The notes under the pieces: model-generated | The model's input: the letters and a program-made list of their open reading frames with translations, nothing else | What the model was told of the DNA's origin: nothing | Databases searched by the model: none | Program-made: the position numbers and the translations under genes | Shown here: positions 1 through 11,326 of the stretch, in pieces | Numbering within the stretch: position 1 is the first letter of the stretch | How the letters are laid out: every line of letters starts with the position of its first letter | NCBI GenBank assembly: GCA_029204225.1 | Contig: MU833344.1 | Location: forward strand, 1 to 57,654 | Source of the DNA: Diphasiastrum complanatum | Lineage: Eukaryota; Streptophyta; Lycopodiopsida; Lycopodiales; Lycopodiaceae | DNA: 57,654 nucleotides | Direction of reading: 5' to 3'

Positions 1-460
1 AGAAGCCCTTCCACCATATGATGCTGGTTCAACTCCTACATACTTTGGTAGCCAAGATGTCCATACCTCTCATGCCACAGCCTATCCACATCACCTCCTT
101 TTGCTGTATAAGCATGTTGACTAGGGATAAAAGTGTACAATTTGTATAGTTTATCTTCCTGCAATCCTTTGGCCACAACCTTCATATCATCATTTGAATC
201 CAATACAAGACAAGAAGTAGCATCAAATTCTACTTTCATATTTTGTTGAGTGATAGCTCCTACTGAAAAAAGGTTTTTAGCAAGTCCTGGTACATATAAG
301 ACATTCTTAATGACTTTGACTTCTCCTGATGGAAGCTTTATAGGAACTGTGCCCTTCCCCTTGACCTCGTGTGTTGAGTTGTCACCTAGGCACACTTCTT
401 GTCCATCAATCCCTATGAGGGGTACAAGTATACAAGCCAAAAGGGGCAAGATAAGCATTA
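1..460 (-). pseudogene. Ty1/copia polyprotein fragment, GAG-pre-integrase segment
   Basis: Read on the minus strand from 458 toward 1, the translation has the stretch that lies between protease and integrase in Copia polyproteins: a GDNSTHEV segment, then LYVPGLAKNLFSVG, then the histidine motif LWHERYGHLG that opens the HHCC zinc site. A TAG at 36-38 interrupts the frame, and the same frame continues past it to the window edge (ELNQHHMVEGL). The protease DSG motif expected just upstream (above 460) is absent or scrambled. This is a decayed fragment whose remainder lies outside the window. The family assignment is firm; the lineage is not determined. Confidence 0.8.
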
Positions 461-2079
461 TTTTTCAACACAATGAAGCATCCTCTTGAATACCGATTTA
501 CTTATATAGACTCGTAGTCTATACTTCTCATGCAACTCCCTCTAAGAGCTTGCACCTTTGTCGATTCCAACCTCGACAAAACCTTGTCCAATCTTGGAAC
601 TTTTGAAGACCTTCCTTCAGTATGCTGGTTCGTAGCCGCTTCTGCAGCTTCGGCGACACCATCACTGATTGTCTTTTCTTGCCATCTCCCTCGATGTCTC
701 TTGTTTCACGTAGTTTTCCTTTTCTTGTGAGTTGACCCTTCCACTTTACCTTGCAGTTGCATGAACCAACTTACCTGTAGCTTCAACAACCTGTCAAGGT
801 CCTCCTGCAACAACTTTAGCTATCCTTCAGTGTTCTTGATCTGATCACTCTTCTGAATCCTTTCTCGACCTGTAGGTCTGTCAGGTGTCTTACATTGTGA
901 AAATGTTTGCGAAGCTGGTTCATTAATGAGTATGGAAGAAACGCAAGAATAATATGGAGTGTGTTGATATGTGCTTGAGTGATCTCGGTATGATACATGA
1001 ATAGTGTCTTAAATGAAAAAGTTGCTATGTGTGTAGGTCTTTAGATGGGAAACCTACTATGTGTTTGGATATGTATTGTGAAAAAAAGCTATTGATGATA
1101 CGTGTGGAAATAAAGTATCCAAACTTTGGTGAGTGAAAATAATGGGATTAAGATTTTGGTTAGGCAATTGGTCTGTGGTCAAGTGACATCCTCGCCAACT
1201 TCGGTGGTGAATAGATCAATATTGATGCTTGAAGGGCATGATGCTCAGCTTTGTTGGTTGTGAAATAAGCTTGTGGATTTACAATGCGAGCTACAAGATT
1301 AATGGTTCTTCTAGTTTGGGAGAATGTTTCTCCTACGAAGACTTTAGGTGAATATGCATGCCTGTAAATTTTTGCAAGTGCTGGTGCTTGAAATGGGATT
1401 TGGGTACAAACAAGTGAAGAATTGGGCGAAATTTATTGCGACTCAAGAAAAGAGTAAGAACACAATTTAACTAGTGATATAGAAATAGGTTTGGACTTCA
1501 ACATGCTACGCTGACTGTAAAAGACACGAGGATTTGAGGAGTAGGCAAAATTTAAGATTTGACAATGTATTTGAGGAAAGAGAGCATTAGAGCATTGGAA
1601 GACGGTCAATTGTGCAAAGCGTCTGTGCTTATGTGAGTTGTATGTGACACCTTTTGAAGCTTTTATGCATGATAATGCATTCAAGTGGCCACCTCATGTG
1701 CCTCAAGAGCCAAGTTGAAGCATATACTCCACAATGTGTGACATGACTTACATTACTAGCTGATTTGTTTGTACGGGATGGGCTGTTTCACTAGTGTTTT
1801 TGTACAGAATGTGATTCTATTTTTTTTTTAAAATTTACATTGTAAAGCCTCACAAGCAAAAATGTTTTTAAAACTTGTTTCACACGTATGAAACATAGTT
1901 GCATCGGGAGTTTTGGAATGTATTCCGGAATGCATTCATGAAATTAGGATTGGGGTTTCCTGGAAAAAAAAATTTAATTTTACTTTTCCTTGAAATATTT
2001 TTGCTTTTTTTTGAAAACTTTTTAGAAGAACTATTAAAAAAATTAGCTGAACGATTGTAAGAATTATAGAATTAATGAA
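461..2079. other. No recognisable gene
   Basis: Only short open frames without recognisable domains were seen. Positions 520-800 could be more of the decayed Copia fragment on the left, because minus-strand lysine/arginine-rich stretches occur there, but no motif proves it. Confidence 0.4.
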
Positions 2080-2275
2080 CTGTGGGCGGTGAGTGAACCG
2101 TATGGTTCTCAAATTTTTTTTGGCCAAAACCGTGGTGAAACGTGTAATTATTAATTAATTAATTAATTATTTATGATGAACCGTACCACGGTTCATGAAC
2201 CGTGGTATGGTTCACCCCACGGTTCTTAGACCCCATGGTTCTTAGACCCCACGGTTCTGAGAACCGTGGCTACTA
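2080..2275. repeat. Cluster of GAACCGTGG hairpins and short tandem repeats
   Basis: A TTAA-rich run (about 2149-2171) is followed by a near-perfect palindrome at 2178-2213, in which GAACCGTACCACGGTTC pairs with its inverted copy apart from one mismatch. Next come three tandem copies of about 17 bases that begin CCACGGTTC or CCATGGTTC (about 2216-2260). The last ends in another inversion, GGTTCTGAGAACC. Further GAACCGTATGGTTC and ACCGTGG units lie at about 2095-2135. The source may be a foldback or MITE-like element or a local rearrangement hot spot. No ORF is involved. Confidence 0.7.
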
Positions 2276-3821
2276 TGGTACTAAGAATAATGGTAAAATT
2301 GAATTCTACAACAATTACTTTGATTGTCATAAGTATAGTTAGCTTATAGTAAGTACCTATTCTTTCAAGCTAACTGTAGCATGGTAATCAAGAAAGTACA
2401 GGAGGCCACACTCGTAAAAATTGAAAAGGTGTGGCACATGAAGAAAATCCAATATAAATGAAGGCTAGGAGATTTGAGCCAATAATTAAATCATGCAGAG
2501 ATTGTAGCAATATACACACCATAAATGCACATTCATTTTGGATTGGCTTCCAGAACTCGTTCCGGGACATCCCTTTAGGGTTTTTCGGAATGTGCCCCAA
2601 ATATTATTACTATTATTTTATAATGTAGTAATGGTTTAAAGTGTTAGTGTCTATTTTTTAAGTTTTAAAAATTTTCATTTTCAATGCTATCTATTTACTA
2701 GCGATTTTAAGTTTTAAAAACAAAAATGCGTTGCAGAATGCAGATGTAGCGGAACGCATCTATGATACACACGACTTAATAACTAAACTATCAAAATAAT
2801 ATATAACCATTCATGTTTTTTTCTGAAAAAGAAAAAAATCATTCTGGAAGTGTTGAAATTTTTTGAGATGGACTGCTTCGAGCTCTTAATGGTGGCTTAG
2901 TCAGAGAATAGCTTTGGATGAAAGGATTTTGATTTTGTGTTTTGGTGGTTGAGCGCATAGTTCTAAAGTATCATGATTCGAAGGGTTTTGAAACCGTTTC
3001 GAATTAATTCATGATACAAATTGAGTTGCTGGTGTGCGAAGTTTTGTATTTTGTGCAATTTCCCCCCTTTTATCCTTTTTATTGAAATTTGGAACAGTTT
3101 GAGGTTTTGTTTGCCTTTTTTGGCAGCAGCTTGATTCAAACTTCCAATTTTTGTTCAATAGATTGAACTGTGCTTGAGCCTGGTATTTGTTTTGTGGCAT
3201 TTTTATGATCATTTCCATGTTTAGAAATTTTCCACCCTATCAACTGCAACTTCTTTCCTGAAATGTTCTGGCTGGAACTTCTCTGCCCTTCCAGCCTGCT
3301 TAATGTTATCAACAGTGCTCCTTTCTTTTTGGGGTCGGTTGTTAGACCAAGGTGTGCCTCAAAATAACCGATATTTTACACTTATTATGTCAAAGAACTG
3401 CACCTCTGAATGGTCTTTGTGTAAGCAGAATTCATTTAAAAACATATTACAATAAGTTGAACAAGTTGATTGTGAGATGGAGTGGCTATAGTTGCTCAAA
3501 AACTACTGCAATTTTGGCAGGAACCTTCTCTATAAGAGGTCAATGACCCCTGCAAAATCTTGTGCTTAATTACGGTTTGTAGCAGTACCTGATTTTCCTT
3601 CCAAGCTTTTATTGCCTTCAATACAGTTGAAGTCTCAATACTGAATGGTAGAACTTTTCAGCTGTGCAATGTGGATATTTGAGATGGTTTACCTTCTATC
3701 ATCTTGTGGATAAGGATTTGTAACAAATCTGGGTGTTATTCTATTAATTGTAAGTTTGTTCTTTGTGCAACAACGTGACAATGTTGAGAAGAATCTGACA
3801 ATTGCGCATTGCGTAATCAGC
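2276..3821. other. No recognisable gene; possible upstream part of the SWIB gene
   Basis: AT-rich sequence with no domain-bearing frame. If the SWIB exons at 3822-4240 belong to a longer gene, its promoter and 5' exons (often a DEK_C domain in this plant family) should lie here, but none could be recognised. Confidence 0.4.
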
Positions 3822-4240
3822 ATGGTGAAGGAGAAAAAGAAACGCACAAGTGGAGGAGGTCTCAACAAAAGTTGTAGTCTTTCTGCAGAGCTTCAAGCTA
3901 TACTTGGCAAAGACGAATTGCCAAGAACTCAGGTAGACTGTGCAAGTTTTTTGCCCGGAGTTCCTTTAGAACGCTTCATTGAGATGGTCAAACATTTGTA
4001 TACAGTATTTGATTGTACTAACAGATTGAGCATATAAGCTTGCCCATGCTTTGGATCTATGTTAGGTAGTAAAGCAGTTGTGGGAATATATTCGCCAAAA
4101 TAATCTTCAAGATCCTGGAAATAAGAGGAAGATTATATGTGATGATGCGCTTCGTGCTTTATTTGGAACCGATAGAACAGACATGTTCAAGATGAACAAG
4201 CTTTTGTCAAAGCATTTGTGGCCAATTGAAGATATCAGTG
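3822..4240 (+). CDS. SWIB/MDM2-domain protein, two internal exons (partial gene)
   Basis: Two exons join in frame into one SWIB domain. Exon 1 (about 3822-3932) encodes a basic KEKKKR stretch, then GGGLNKSCSLSAELQAILG and PRTQ, ending at CAG|GTAGAC. A 133-base intron (3933-4065) ends in TTAG. Exon 2 (4066-4240) encodes VVKQLWEYIRQNNLQDPGN, then KIICDDALRALFG and MNKLLSKHLWPIED, ending AGTG|GTAAGA in phase 1. The domain is complete from the GGG-L-K leader to the KLLSKHLWP helix. Plant relatives, such as the UAF30/SWIB-like nuclear proteins that often carry DEK_C and two SWIB copies, act in chromatin or rDNA transcription complexes. That role is family knowledge and is not shown here. The start codon, the N-terminal exons and the exon after 4240 were not found, so this is either part of a larger gene or a truncated copy. 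The ATG at 3822 is only a possible start; AATCAG|C at 3820 could equally be a splice acceptor. Confidence 0.82.
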
Positions 4241-6281
4241 GTAAGAATATTATCTCAATCAAGACTTCTCATTGATTGTCTTCTTTGCATACAATTAGCT
4301 GTTGTTTGACACAGTTATAATGTGCCCAAGCTTAATCAGGTAATTACATATTAATGTTCAAATTTAGAATAGTACCAGAACATACTAGTCTTCAACTCTA
4401 TGGACTCCACCCACAGTATCAGACCATTAGCTCCATCTGACCGTATGCCGTACCTACATCATCAAGTTACAAGATTCCATGTCATTTACCTGATTTATCA
4501 ATAGACCATGATCTCCTTAGACAACTCTGCATCTGCTTAAAAGTATGGATGTTATAGGAAACATCTGCCAATTACTTTTGAGTAGGCAACCCAATGGTTA
4601 TTAAAAGCTGTCACTGATTATACAGATGCTGATCCATTTTTTCCACTTATAAGGCTGCAAATCTGAAAAGGTCCTGGCTTTTCAATTTGCACACTGAAGT
4701 GGAGTCAAAAGCTGTATAAAATGCATAAAGTCTCCTTTACTCTTGCTCCTTCCTCTCTCCTTCCTCAGTCCTATGGAGTTGGAAAACAGACTTCTTGTCC
4801 TCGGCACAGAGAATAATGCAATGATGAAAATCGTAGAGCATTAACTGTCAAATATTATGAATATCCAACTATGATATCAAGAACAGTCAATAATGCACCT
4901 CCTTGGAGACTCTCCTAAGAAACATTGCCTCTACGTTCTCTCTTGATAGGTACACAATGGCTTTTGTTAAATGAAAACCTGCCCAGGGATATTTATAAGC
5001 TTAGCATCAGATCAGGTTGACTTGATTAGTGATGGTAGCCCCACCACTAGGTTTCACCGTTACTTCCAATAATCACTATGCTTACTTTTAATGTTCTAAA
5101 TATAATCTAAATTCTATTCTAGGTTTTTCTTTGAAACCTATAGAGGACAGGCGCTATGACGGTTGACATATAAGAACATCTAGAATCACCCTCAAGTGTG
5201 CATTTTACTGCATGTCGTATTAAAATGACCTTTCGATTGCTAAACAATTGTCGTTACATGCTCTTTGGATCTAGAACTTTGAACTGCTCCTGCCAGGAGC
5301 ACTCTGGTTCTTATGAGCAGAATAAATTTTCACATCTTGTAGAATAATTTTGCTGGGAAAGGGTAACTTTTCAGCATTCCTGATGGCTCTTACTAAGATG
5401 GATTTATTTTATCTGCATTGCTAAACTTGCACACAGGACCTTAATGACAGAAGGAATATTGTTAGTTGCAGCAAGTTTCAGAAACATTTTGCTGCTTTGG
5501 GATTGACAAACGGCGTCATATTCAGAGATGAGATGATCGAGATTATCTACAACACTTTCTATTTATGGACTTCTTGTATTTTCTTTAAGAGTTTTGACCT
5601 TACCTGAAAAAATTCAAGCGACACTATCAAACATATGAGAAGTGAGAAGCTTATACCGCTGGAACATCAACATTTCCCACTAACTTAAAATTAAAACAAA
5701 TTGTAGTGTATATATGGAGATGAGTCAATTTTGAGCTTTTGTGAAGTATGATACAAGCTACTAGAGACCTGTTAAGAAGGTTGGAGGAATACCTGCTGAA
5801 AAACCTGGTCAAACGTTACATCAAAATGTCTGATTCTCTTCAATTTCAGTGGCCTTGTTCTCGTTGGCATCTTTGCCATTTTTTTGACTTCTCATTATTT
5901 TATGACAAAAGTATGACTGGAGAGAAGGCATTGCCTTTAAAAGCGTAAAAATCTTGCTGGAACGTTCTCAACTGAAGCAAATGAATCTCAGGAAGATGTT
6001 CAAAAGTTGAGGGTGACCTTTATACTTTTCCAGATAAATTACTGGCCAAGTGGCTTCCTTCAGAATGTCATGGATACTTGTATTATACGCAGTATTGAAT
6101 TATCTAAAGAGTGTCAAGATCTTTGTTGTGCCCCCTTTGTATGACAAATGGTTACCAAAATATATCATATTCTACTGAGTACGGCATTGCAGCATTTGTG
6201 GGGTTTTTGGCCCCAACAACCACGGAATATGGCATTGCATACAGCTATCATAAGTATGATAGCAGAATGCATGGCAAGAAT

Positions 6282-6284
<3 letters not shown>
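4241..6284 (+). other. Intron or 3' region after the SWIB exons, with a possible degenerate second SWIB half
   Basis: Position 4241 begins a good GTAAGA splice donor, so this is presumably intron. At about 5437-5565 a TTGCACACAG acceptor-like site precedes a frame reading DLNDRRNIVSCSKFQKHF. Its spacing of D, ND, RR, I, C, K, Q and F resembles the middle of a second SWIB domain. The phase does not continue exon 2 directly, so this is only a hint. Nothing else was recognised. Confidence 0.3.

Positions 6285-6337
<53 letters not shown>
6285..6337. repeat. (CT)26 microsatellite
   Basis: Uninterrupted CT dinucleotides. The open frames across it are artefacts of the repeat. Confidence 0.97.
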
Positions 6338-6340
<3 letters not shown>

Positions 6341-9242
6341 TGCCTGTGTCATCATTTCTCGACCTTCCTGCAGCCTGCACTGCCCTCCTCATCCAACGTC
6401 TCTGCCCTCCATCCTGCTCTCGGTTCCTGTGCCTTCAGCCCTTCGTAAGTGTGCAATCATTGTGTTTATGCTTTGGAGTTTGTAAAAAAGAATTCTCAGA
6501 AACCTGTGTATTTAGAATTTTAAATTTTCTGTTGATGTATATACTGATATAGCATATTTGTGTGTATGCGTATTTGTTTTGTTGTATGAGGTCCCGTTTT
6601 CAGGTGAAAACATTTCCTTATTCTGGTAACTATGTCATGACATTGTTTATATTTCATACTTATGGAAGTTCGGGTTACGATCCTTTGTAGTTTGCAGTAA
6701 AAGAGAAGTAAATTTTTGCGCACAGTACAATATGAGTAAGGACAATATGAGTATGCAGTACATAGTTGAAGGTTTCCCTATCTAGCAGAATTATCAATCA
6801 TCTATTATTGGAGCTTCTCAAAGATGTGCACCTTCGGATGAGCTTCCTACTTAAAAGCTTTGTTGTAGAAATTGACGTAATAATGTGATTGTGGATAAAG
6901 TCAGCAATCTGGTTATCTAGGGCTAGCTTGTGAGGTGGGCTTTAACTTTGCTAAAGGGAGACTGGCAACTTTGCCGTCTATATGCTTGAAGAAGCAGGCT
7001 CATGTTTATTTATCTTGAATTTTATAATTTTCCAGGTAAGGTTCATTTGTTTTAATCACTTATCTGCCAGTTGTTAGAAGATTTGATTTTTGTGGGTTGC
7101 ACAAGTTTAAATGAATTGTATGCTACCTAGTATTCATAAGATTGCAAACAGCATTATGACATGGCTTGTTTCCATTCAGGTAACTGTATTATAAAAACAA
7201 AATCCGGATACTTACACTTATTTCACCTTGTTTCGCTTCAAATGTTGATGCTTTAAGAGACAAGAATTTTGATGGATGCAAGAGATCAAGCATCTGCACT
7301 ATTGTAAAACCTTTGGCTGATCAGTTGTATGATTCTCAAGAGTCGCAGTGTTTCACTGGATGATGGTTGTGAACTGTGATTTGAAAAGAATTGATAGGTT
7401 TTGATTTGAACCAGAGAAAGTTGGTTAAAAAAATTAAATGTTGAAATTATTTGTTTTGATTCTTGATGTGTATCTAGTCTTGAGTCTAGACTACATGAAG
7501 TTGTTGCCATTAAATCTGGAGTCTTGTAATACTTATTTTGTCCGGAATCTTGATTACATTAAGGTGTAGCTGTAAGTTCTGAACCTTTAGTTGAGTATTT
7601 TGTGCACTCACTACTCAGGAGTTAGCACTTCCATACTATGTAAGTAGTACTAAGAACCTAGTTGTATGAAATGGAAAAGAAATAACAATCTTATAATTTT
7701 GCCACTGTAGTTACTAACTAGTCTCTATTATGTCAATAGACAGTAGTGCTAAGGAAATTCTGTGAAATGCAAAAATAATTGCAATTTCCTACTATAACAT
7801 TATTTGAAAAAAATTCTTGCATCTCAAAAAATTTGGCTGATTCTTTTCAGGAGGCCTGAATTGTCAAACTTTTGTGATCATGAAGAGGTGGGAAATCGTA
7901 GTAAGGAATGATAAAATTTTCAGATATGTACAATTGCATCAATATCTGTTTATTAACTCTCAAGTCTGAACATATTTTTTGATGTTATGTTTACGGTAAA
8001 GCACAGACCATTGTCACCTTGTAAAACAAGCAATCAAATCACCTCACAAATTTCTTTGGCCTGCTCCACGTAATGTGAAATCAAGGTGTTACAATCTGAA
8101 AGAAATTACATAGATATAGTGGTTTTGCAAAAAGTAGGTCAATATAGCAGGCATCCAAAAGGGAGTCCAAAACCACAACTTAGATTTTCGAGTTTCAACA
8201 CTTGTCCATCCAACACACTTGACATATAAGCAGTCAACACGTCAACATACATCAGACTTCAGCAACTTAAAGCTCTGTCACAAACATTGGGAGCCAACTT
8301 GGCACCCTGCTAGATCGGGTGACCCAACATAGGTAACTTCCTTCCAAGCAAGCATCCGACTTACATTAGACTTAACTAACTCGAAGTTTAATTACGAACA
8401 TGTAACATCCATTCAAGCAAGTTGACTTACATTAGACTTAATCAACTCGAAGCTTCATCAAAATTAGAGGAGCTCTTGACTCTAAAAAGATCCTTTGTAT
8501 ATATACCTTTTTTGACTTTTCAACTATTTTATGCCCACATGGCCCAATAGTGTATGTCCATGTGTGTTGTTACATAATACAAACCCCCATAATGTGAACA
8601 TAGACTTTAGTTGCCCACTAAAACTACTCAAAACTAAGGCAAATAAAGTAATGTGCACAAATTTCCAAAATGTGAGCATAGAGTATAGTTGTCCACAAGA
8701 TTATAGTTGCCCACAAATAAATTTGGACAGCCTTGGGCAGTGATCTCTCTAAAAACTCTCCTAGTTGGCACTTTTTATAGGGTCTTTTTTGAATTCAAAA
8801 TTCTTCTAATTCGGAGTGTTAAAAGCCAACACGGCGCAACGCCAGACTAGCTAGCCATAAACATGTAACTTTCACCCAAGCAAGCTATCCAATCAGCCAA
8901 CAAGTTAGAGCATGTATTCCAAGTGCTCAACAAAGTTTTCATTTATGCAAGGTACACTCAGAACCACAAGTCGTGATATATATGAAGACAACTAGATTTT
9001 GGACTGAATGGTTCCGACAACATATTGTTGGGTCCTGAATTGAATGATCCCGACGCCATACTACCGGCATCCCGGGATGTGACCCTTAGTCCAATGCCAA
9101 ATAAAAAAGATTTAAAGTGGCCAGCTAGGGGTACTAAGACTTGGTTGGAGATTGTCCAAAGTCAAAGCCCACAATCCCTTATAGTTCTAGTGTGATTAAG
9201 CACCTCTCCTCGCAGCTAGTACCTAGGCCAATTTTGTAAGGC

Positions 9243-9244
<2 letters not shown>
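6338..9244. other. No recognisable gene
   Basis: AT-rich sequence without domain-bearing frames. It contains the diverged tandem repeat at about 8326-8466. The stretch 8520-8760 repeats the phrase TAGTTGCCCAC and could be an old LTR, but no partner was found. Confidence 0.4.
8326..8466. repeat. Two diverged tandem copies, period about 68 bp
   Basis: Both copies carry CAAGCAAG, then GACTTACATTAGACTTAA, then CAACTCGAAG or TAACTCGAAG. A more diverged third version may lie at about 8216-8280. Confidence 0.65.

Positions 9245-9282
<38 letters not shown>
9245..9282. repeat. (CT)19 microsatellite
   Basis: Uninterrupted CT run. Confidence 0.97.
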
Positions 9283-9285
<3 letters not shown>

Positions 9286-9566
9286 TTTCTCCTTTTAGGA
9301 TTTATTGATTCCAAGGCTTTGATCAAGCCCAGATAATGTGATTACATCAACTAATCATCGAAGGCACACTTGAGAAATAGGCAGCACAAATATTCGTGCT
9401 TTTACTTGTACTAGCAGCATTTTGCCTCAACAACACTTCACTATTATGGGCCCCAACTCACACTGCTCAATTCTAACTTGCACATGCTTAAGTAATGTAT
9501 AACACTTTCATTGAACCCAAAGACTGGCAAAAGTACTAAAGTAAAACAATCATAGAAGTCAAACTC

Positions 9567-10332
9567 TATGGAGGCCCATAATTTCACATTGTCCAATTAA
9601 TTGTTTATATAGTGTCAATTTTCAATTTTTGCACATGTAAATATGTGATAGAGTCTTAACTGTATGTAAAGGCCTATTGCAAGTTAGAATTTCAATTAAG
9701 ACGCATTTGAGTCGCATCGTTTCAGAGTGACATGTAGCTGTTCCCAAACAATACCCTAACGGTTGGTGAGTAATGCTTTAGCTTGGTGTACGCCTCTATA
9801 AGAGCGACACCAACGCATTTGTACATACGTAGAGATTTTCGTTTATCAATAGAGAGAAGAGAGCCAGTTCTTAAGCTTGTGCATTCCTTTCTCTAACTGT
9901 TGCAGCTTCACTTCTTATCAACTGATCAAGCACACTTTGAGCTTTGCTGTAACCATTTCTGATACGTGTCTATCTGCGACGCTCTTTCCATCTTGCACTG
10001 AATTTTAGTTCTCTAACGTGGATTTACAGGTGACATCTGTGAAGAGACATTTTTAACTGATTGTGTGTAGGGAATCGGCTGAAGCTGATAAGCATTCACA
10101 TAACCATGACTTCTTTCATTTCTGAATGAGTTTACGTGCTCGGATAAAGAACTTGATTGTTGTTCTGCTTTGTTTGCTTTCCAGTGATAAGAACTAATCT
10201 TCTGTGCTCGTTAAGAGGAATCAATTGCCTATTAAATTCTGTTTTGTGGAATCTATTTGTTTGTCTCTAACATATTTATTGCTTATTTTTCATCCTAAGA
10301 GCCTGAAAGATAAAGTACTTTTTACATTATCA
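9567..10332 (+). repeat. Element A 5' LTR
   Basis: Begins TATGGAGGCCC (TG in the partner is TA here) and ends ACATTATCA. It aligns along its length with 30202-30903. It keeps a TATAAGA box at 9797-9803; the right LTR has AAAAGA there. A GT donor-like CAGGTGACATCTGTGAAG lies in both LTRs. Confidence 0.8.
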
Positions 10333-10630
10333 TTTCAGAATTTACGAAATTCACCCGTAAAAACTAGATTAAGTCCTCAAGCGTTCGATAATCTTTATAA
10401 TGCTTCTATATCATTTGTAAATTCATTTGAGAAAAAAATTGCTAATTCGTCAAATCCCTCAAATTCATCAGAATTTGCATCTTCTGAACATAATTCGGAT
10501 TCTAGTTTTGAACTGGAATCTGACACAGAGCCATAATCTGAACCAGAGCATGAGCCATCATCTGAATGTACATCTACACCATTTGAACATAGTTCCGAGT
10601 CATTTTCTGATCCACCTAATCCACCGGATC
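10333..10630 (+). pseudogene. Element A gag, N-terminal part
   Basis: The plus-strand frame from the LTR edge reads about 65 residues (LSPQAFDNLYNASISFVNSF, then a Ser/Glu/Asp-rich tract), reaches one TAA at about 10535, and continues in frame through acidic and proline-rich sequence (SEPEHEPSSE, DPPNPPD). It is cut at 10630 by B1. The proline-rich reading resumes at 16791 after B1 (NPPPNPPPDNMANP), which shows that the two pieces were continuous. No start codon could be fixed. Confidence 0.6.
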
Positions 10631-11312
10631 TGTAAAAATTACAGCAAATTAGGATCCTAAAACACTTGAAATGATGAAGAAAACAATAGATTATGATTTC
10701 ATAAGATTAGCACAAGTTGAACCATCAAAATCCATCAAAAATCTATGCTTGAACCTCACTAAATGGCCCAAATCCTTGAAGAAGGCTTCACACGTGTGAA
10801 AGTACGGCCTCCCACAGTCTGAGTAATGTACACCAGACCTACATTCAATCCTATAATCATTAGTAATCACGAGTACTCAAACAATTATGAACATAGAGAG
10901 TAATTGCACCATTATGAGAGAAAAAACATGAAATTGCTTGATTGATTTTGGTGAGATATCATCACCTATATATACATGATCCATCACGGTTTTGGGCAGG
11001 TATGAGTAGCCCTAAACCTATCCCTAATGCTAATTTTGGTGGATCTTTCATCCCTACCAGGTTAGGGTTGGAATCTTGGAGATCCCTCAACAATGCAAAA
11101 ATTACCAAAAATAGCTCCTATTTTTTCTCCCTTGTATCTAAGCATAATTTGGACTCATTCCAAAGGTTCTAACACTTAGGTCTACTTGAGAACATCCTTA
11201 TGAATGGAATCCTATGCTATTTGGCACGTGTGACAAGCCACATCATGACCATCTAACTATTTACAAGTCATATGACCAAAACTAGTCAAGCTAGAATTGT
11301 GAATTTTTAACA
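10631..11312 (-). repeat. B1 3' LTR (left)
   Basis: 682 bases, TG...CA. It carries the pair C (11052) / G (11060), where the right LTR has G/A. The antisense 76-codon open frame here recurs in all B-type LTRs. Confidence 0.95.
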
Positions 11313-11323
11313 CTCCTCCTCAC
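11313..11323 (-). other. B1 polypurine tract
   Basis: On the minus strand GTGAGGAGGAG lies immediately before the 3' LTR. This is the usual site for plus-strand DNA priming. Confidence 0.85.
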
Positions 11324-11326
11324 TAT

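Noticed and set aside
6111-6552. Open frames with Ser-Leu or Arg-Glu repeats over 6285-6337, and likewise at 40598-40832 and 43921-44196
   Set aside because: A CT repeat has no stop codons in any frame, so these ORFs are microsatellite artefacts.
8341-8460. CRISPR-like spaced repeats
   Set aside because: Only two diverged units of about 68 bases, no regular spacers, and the DNA is of plant type.
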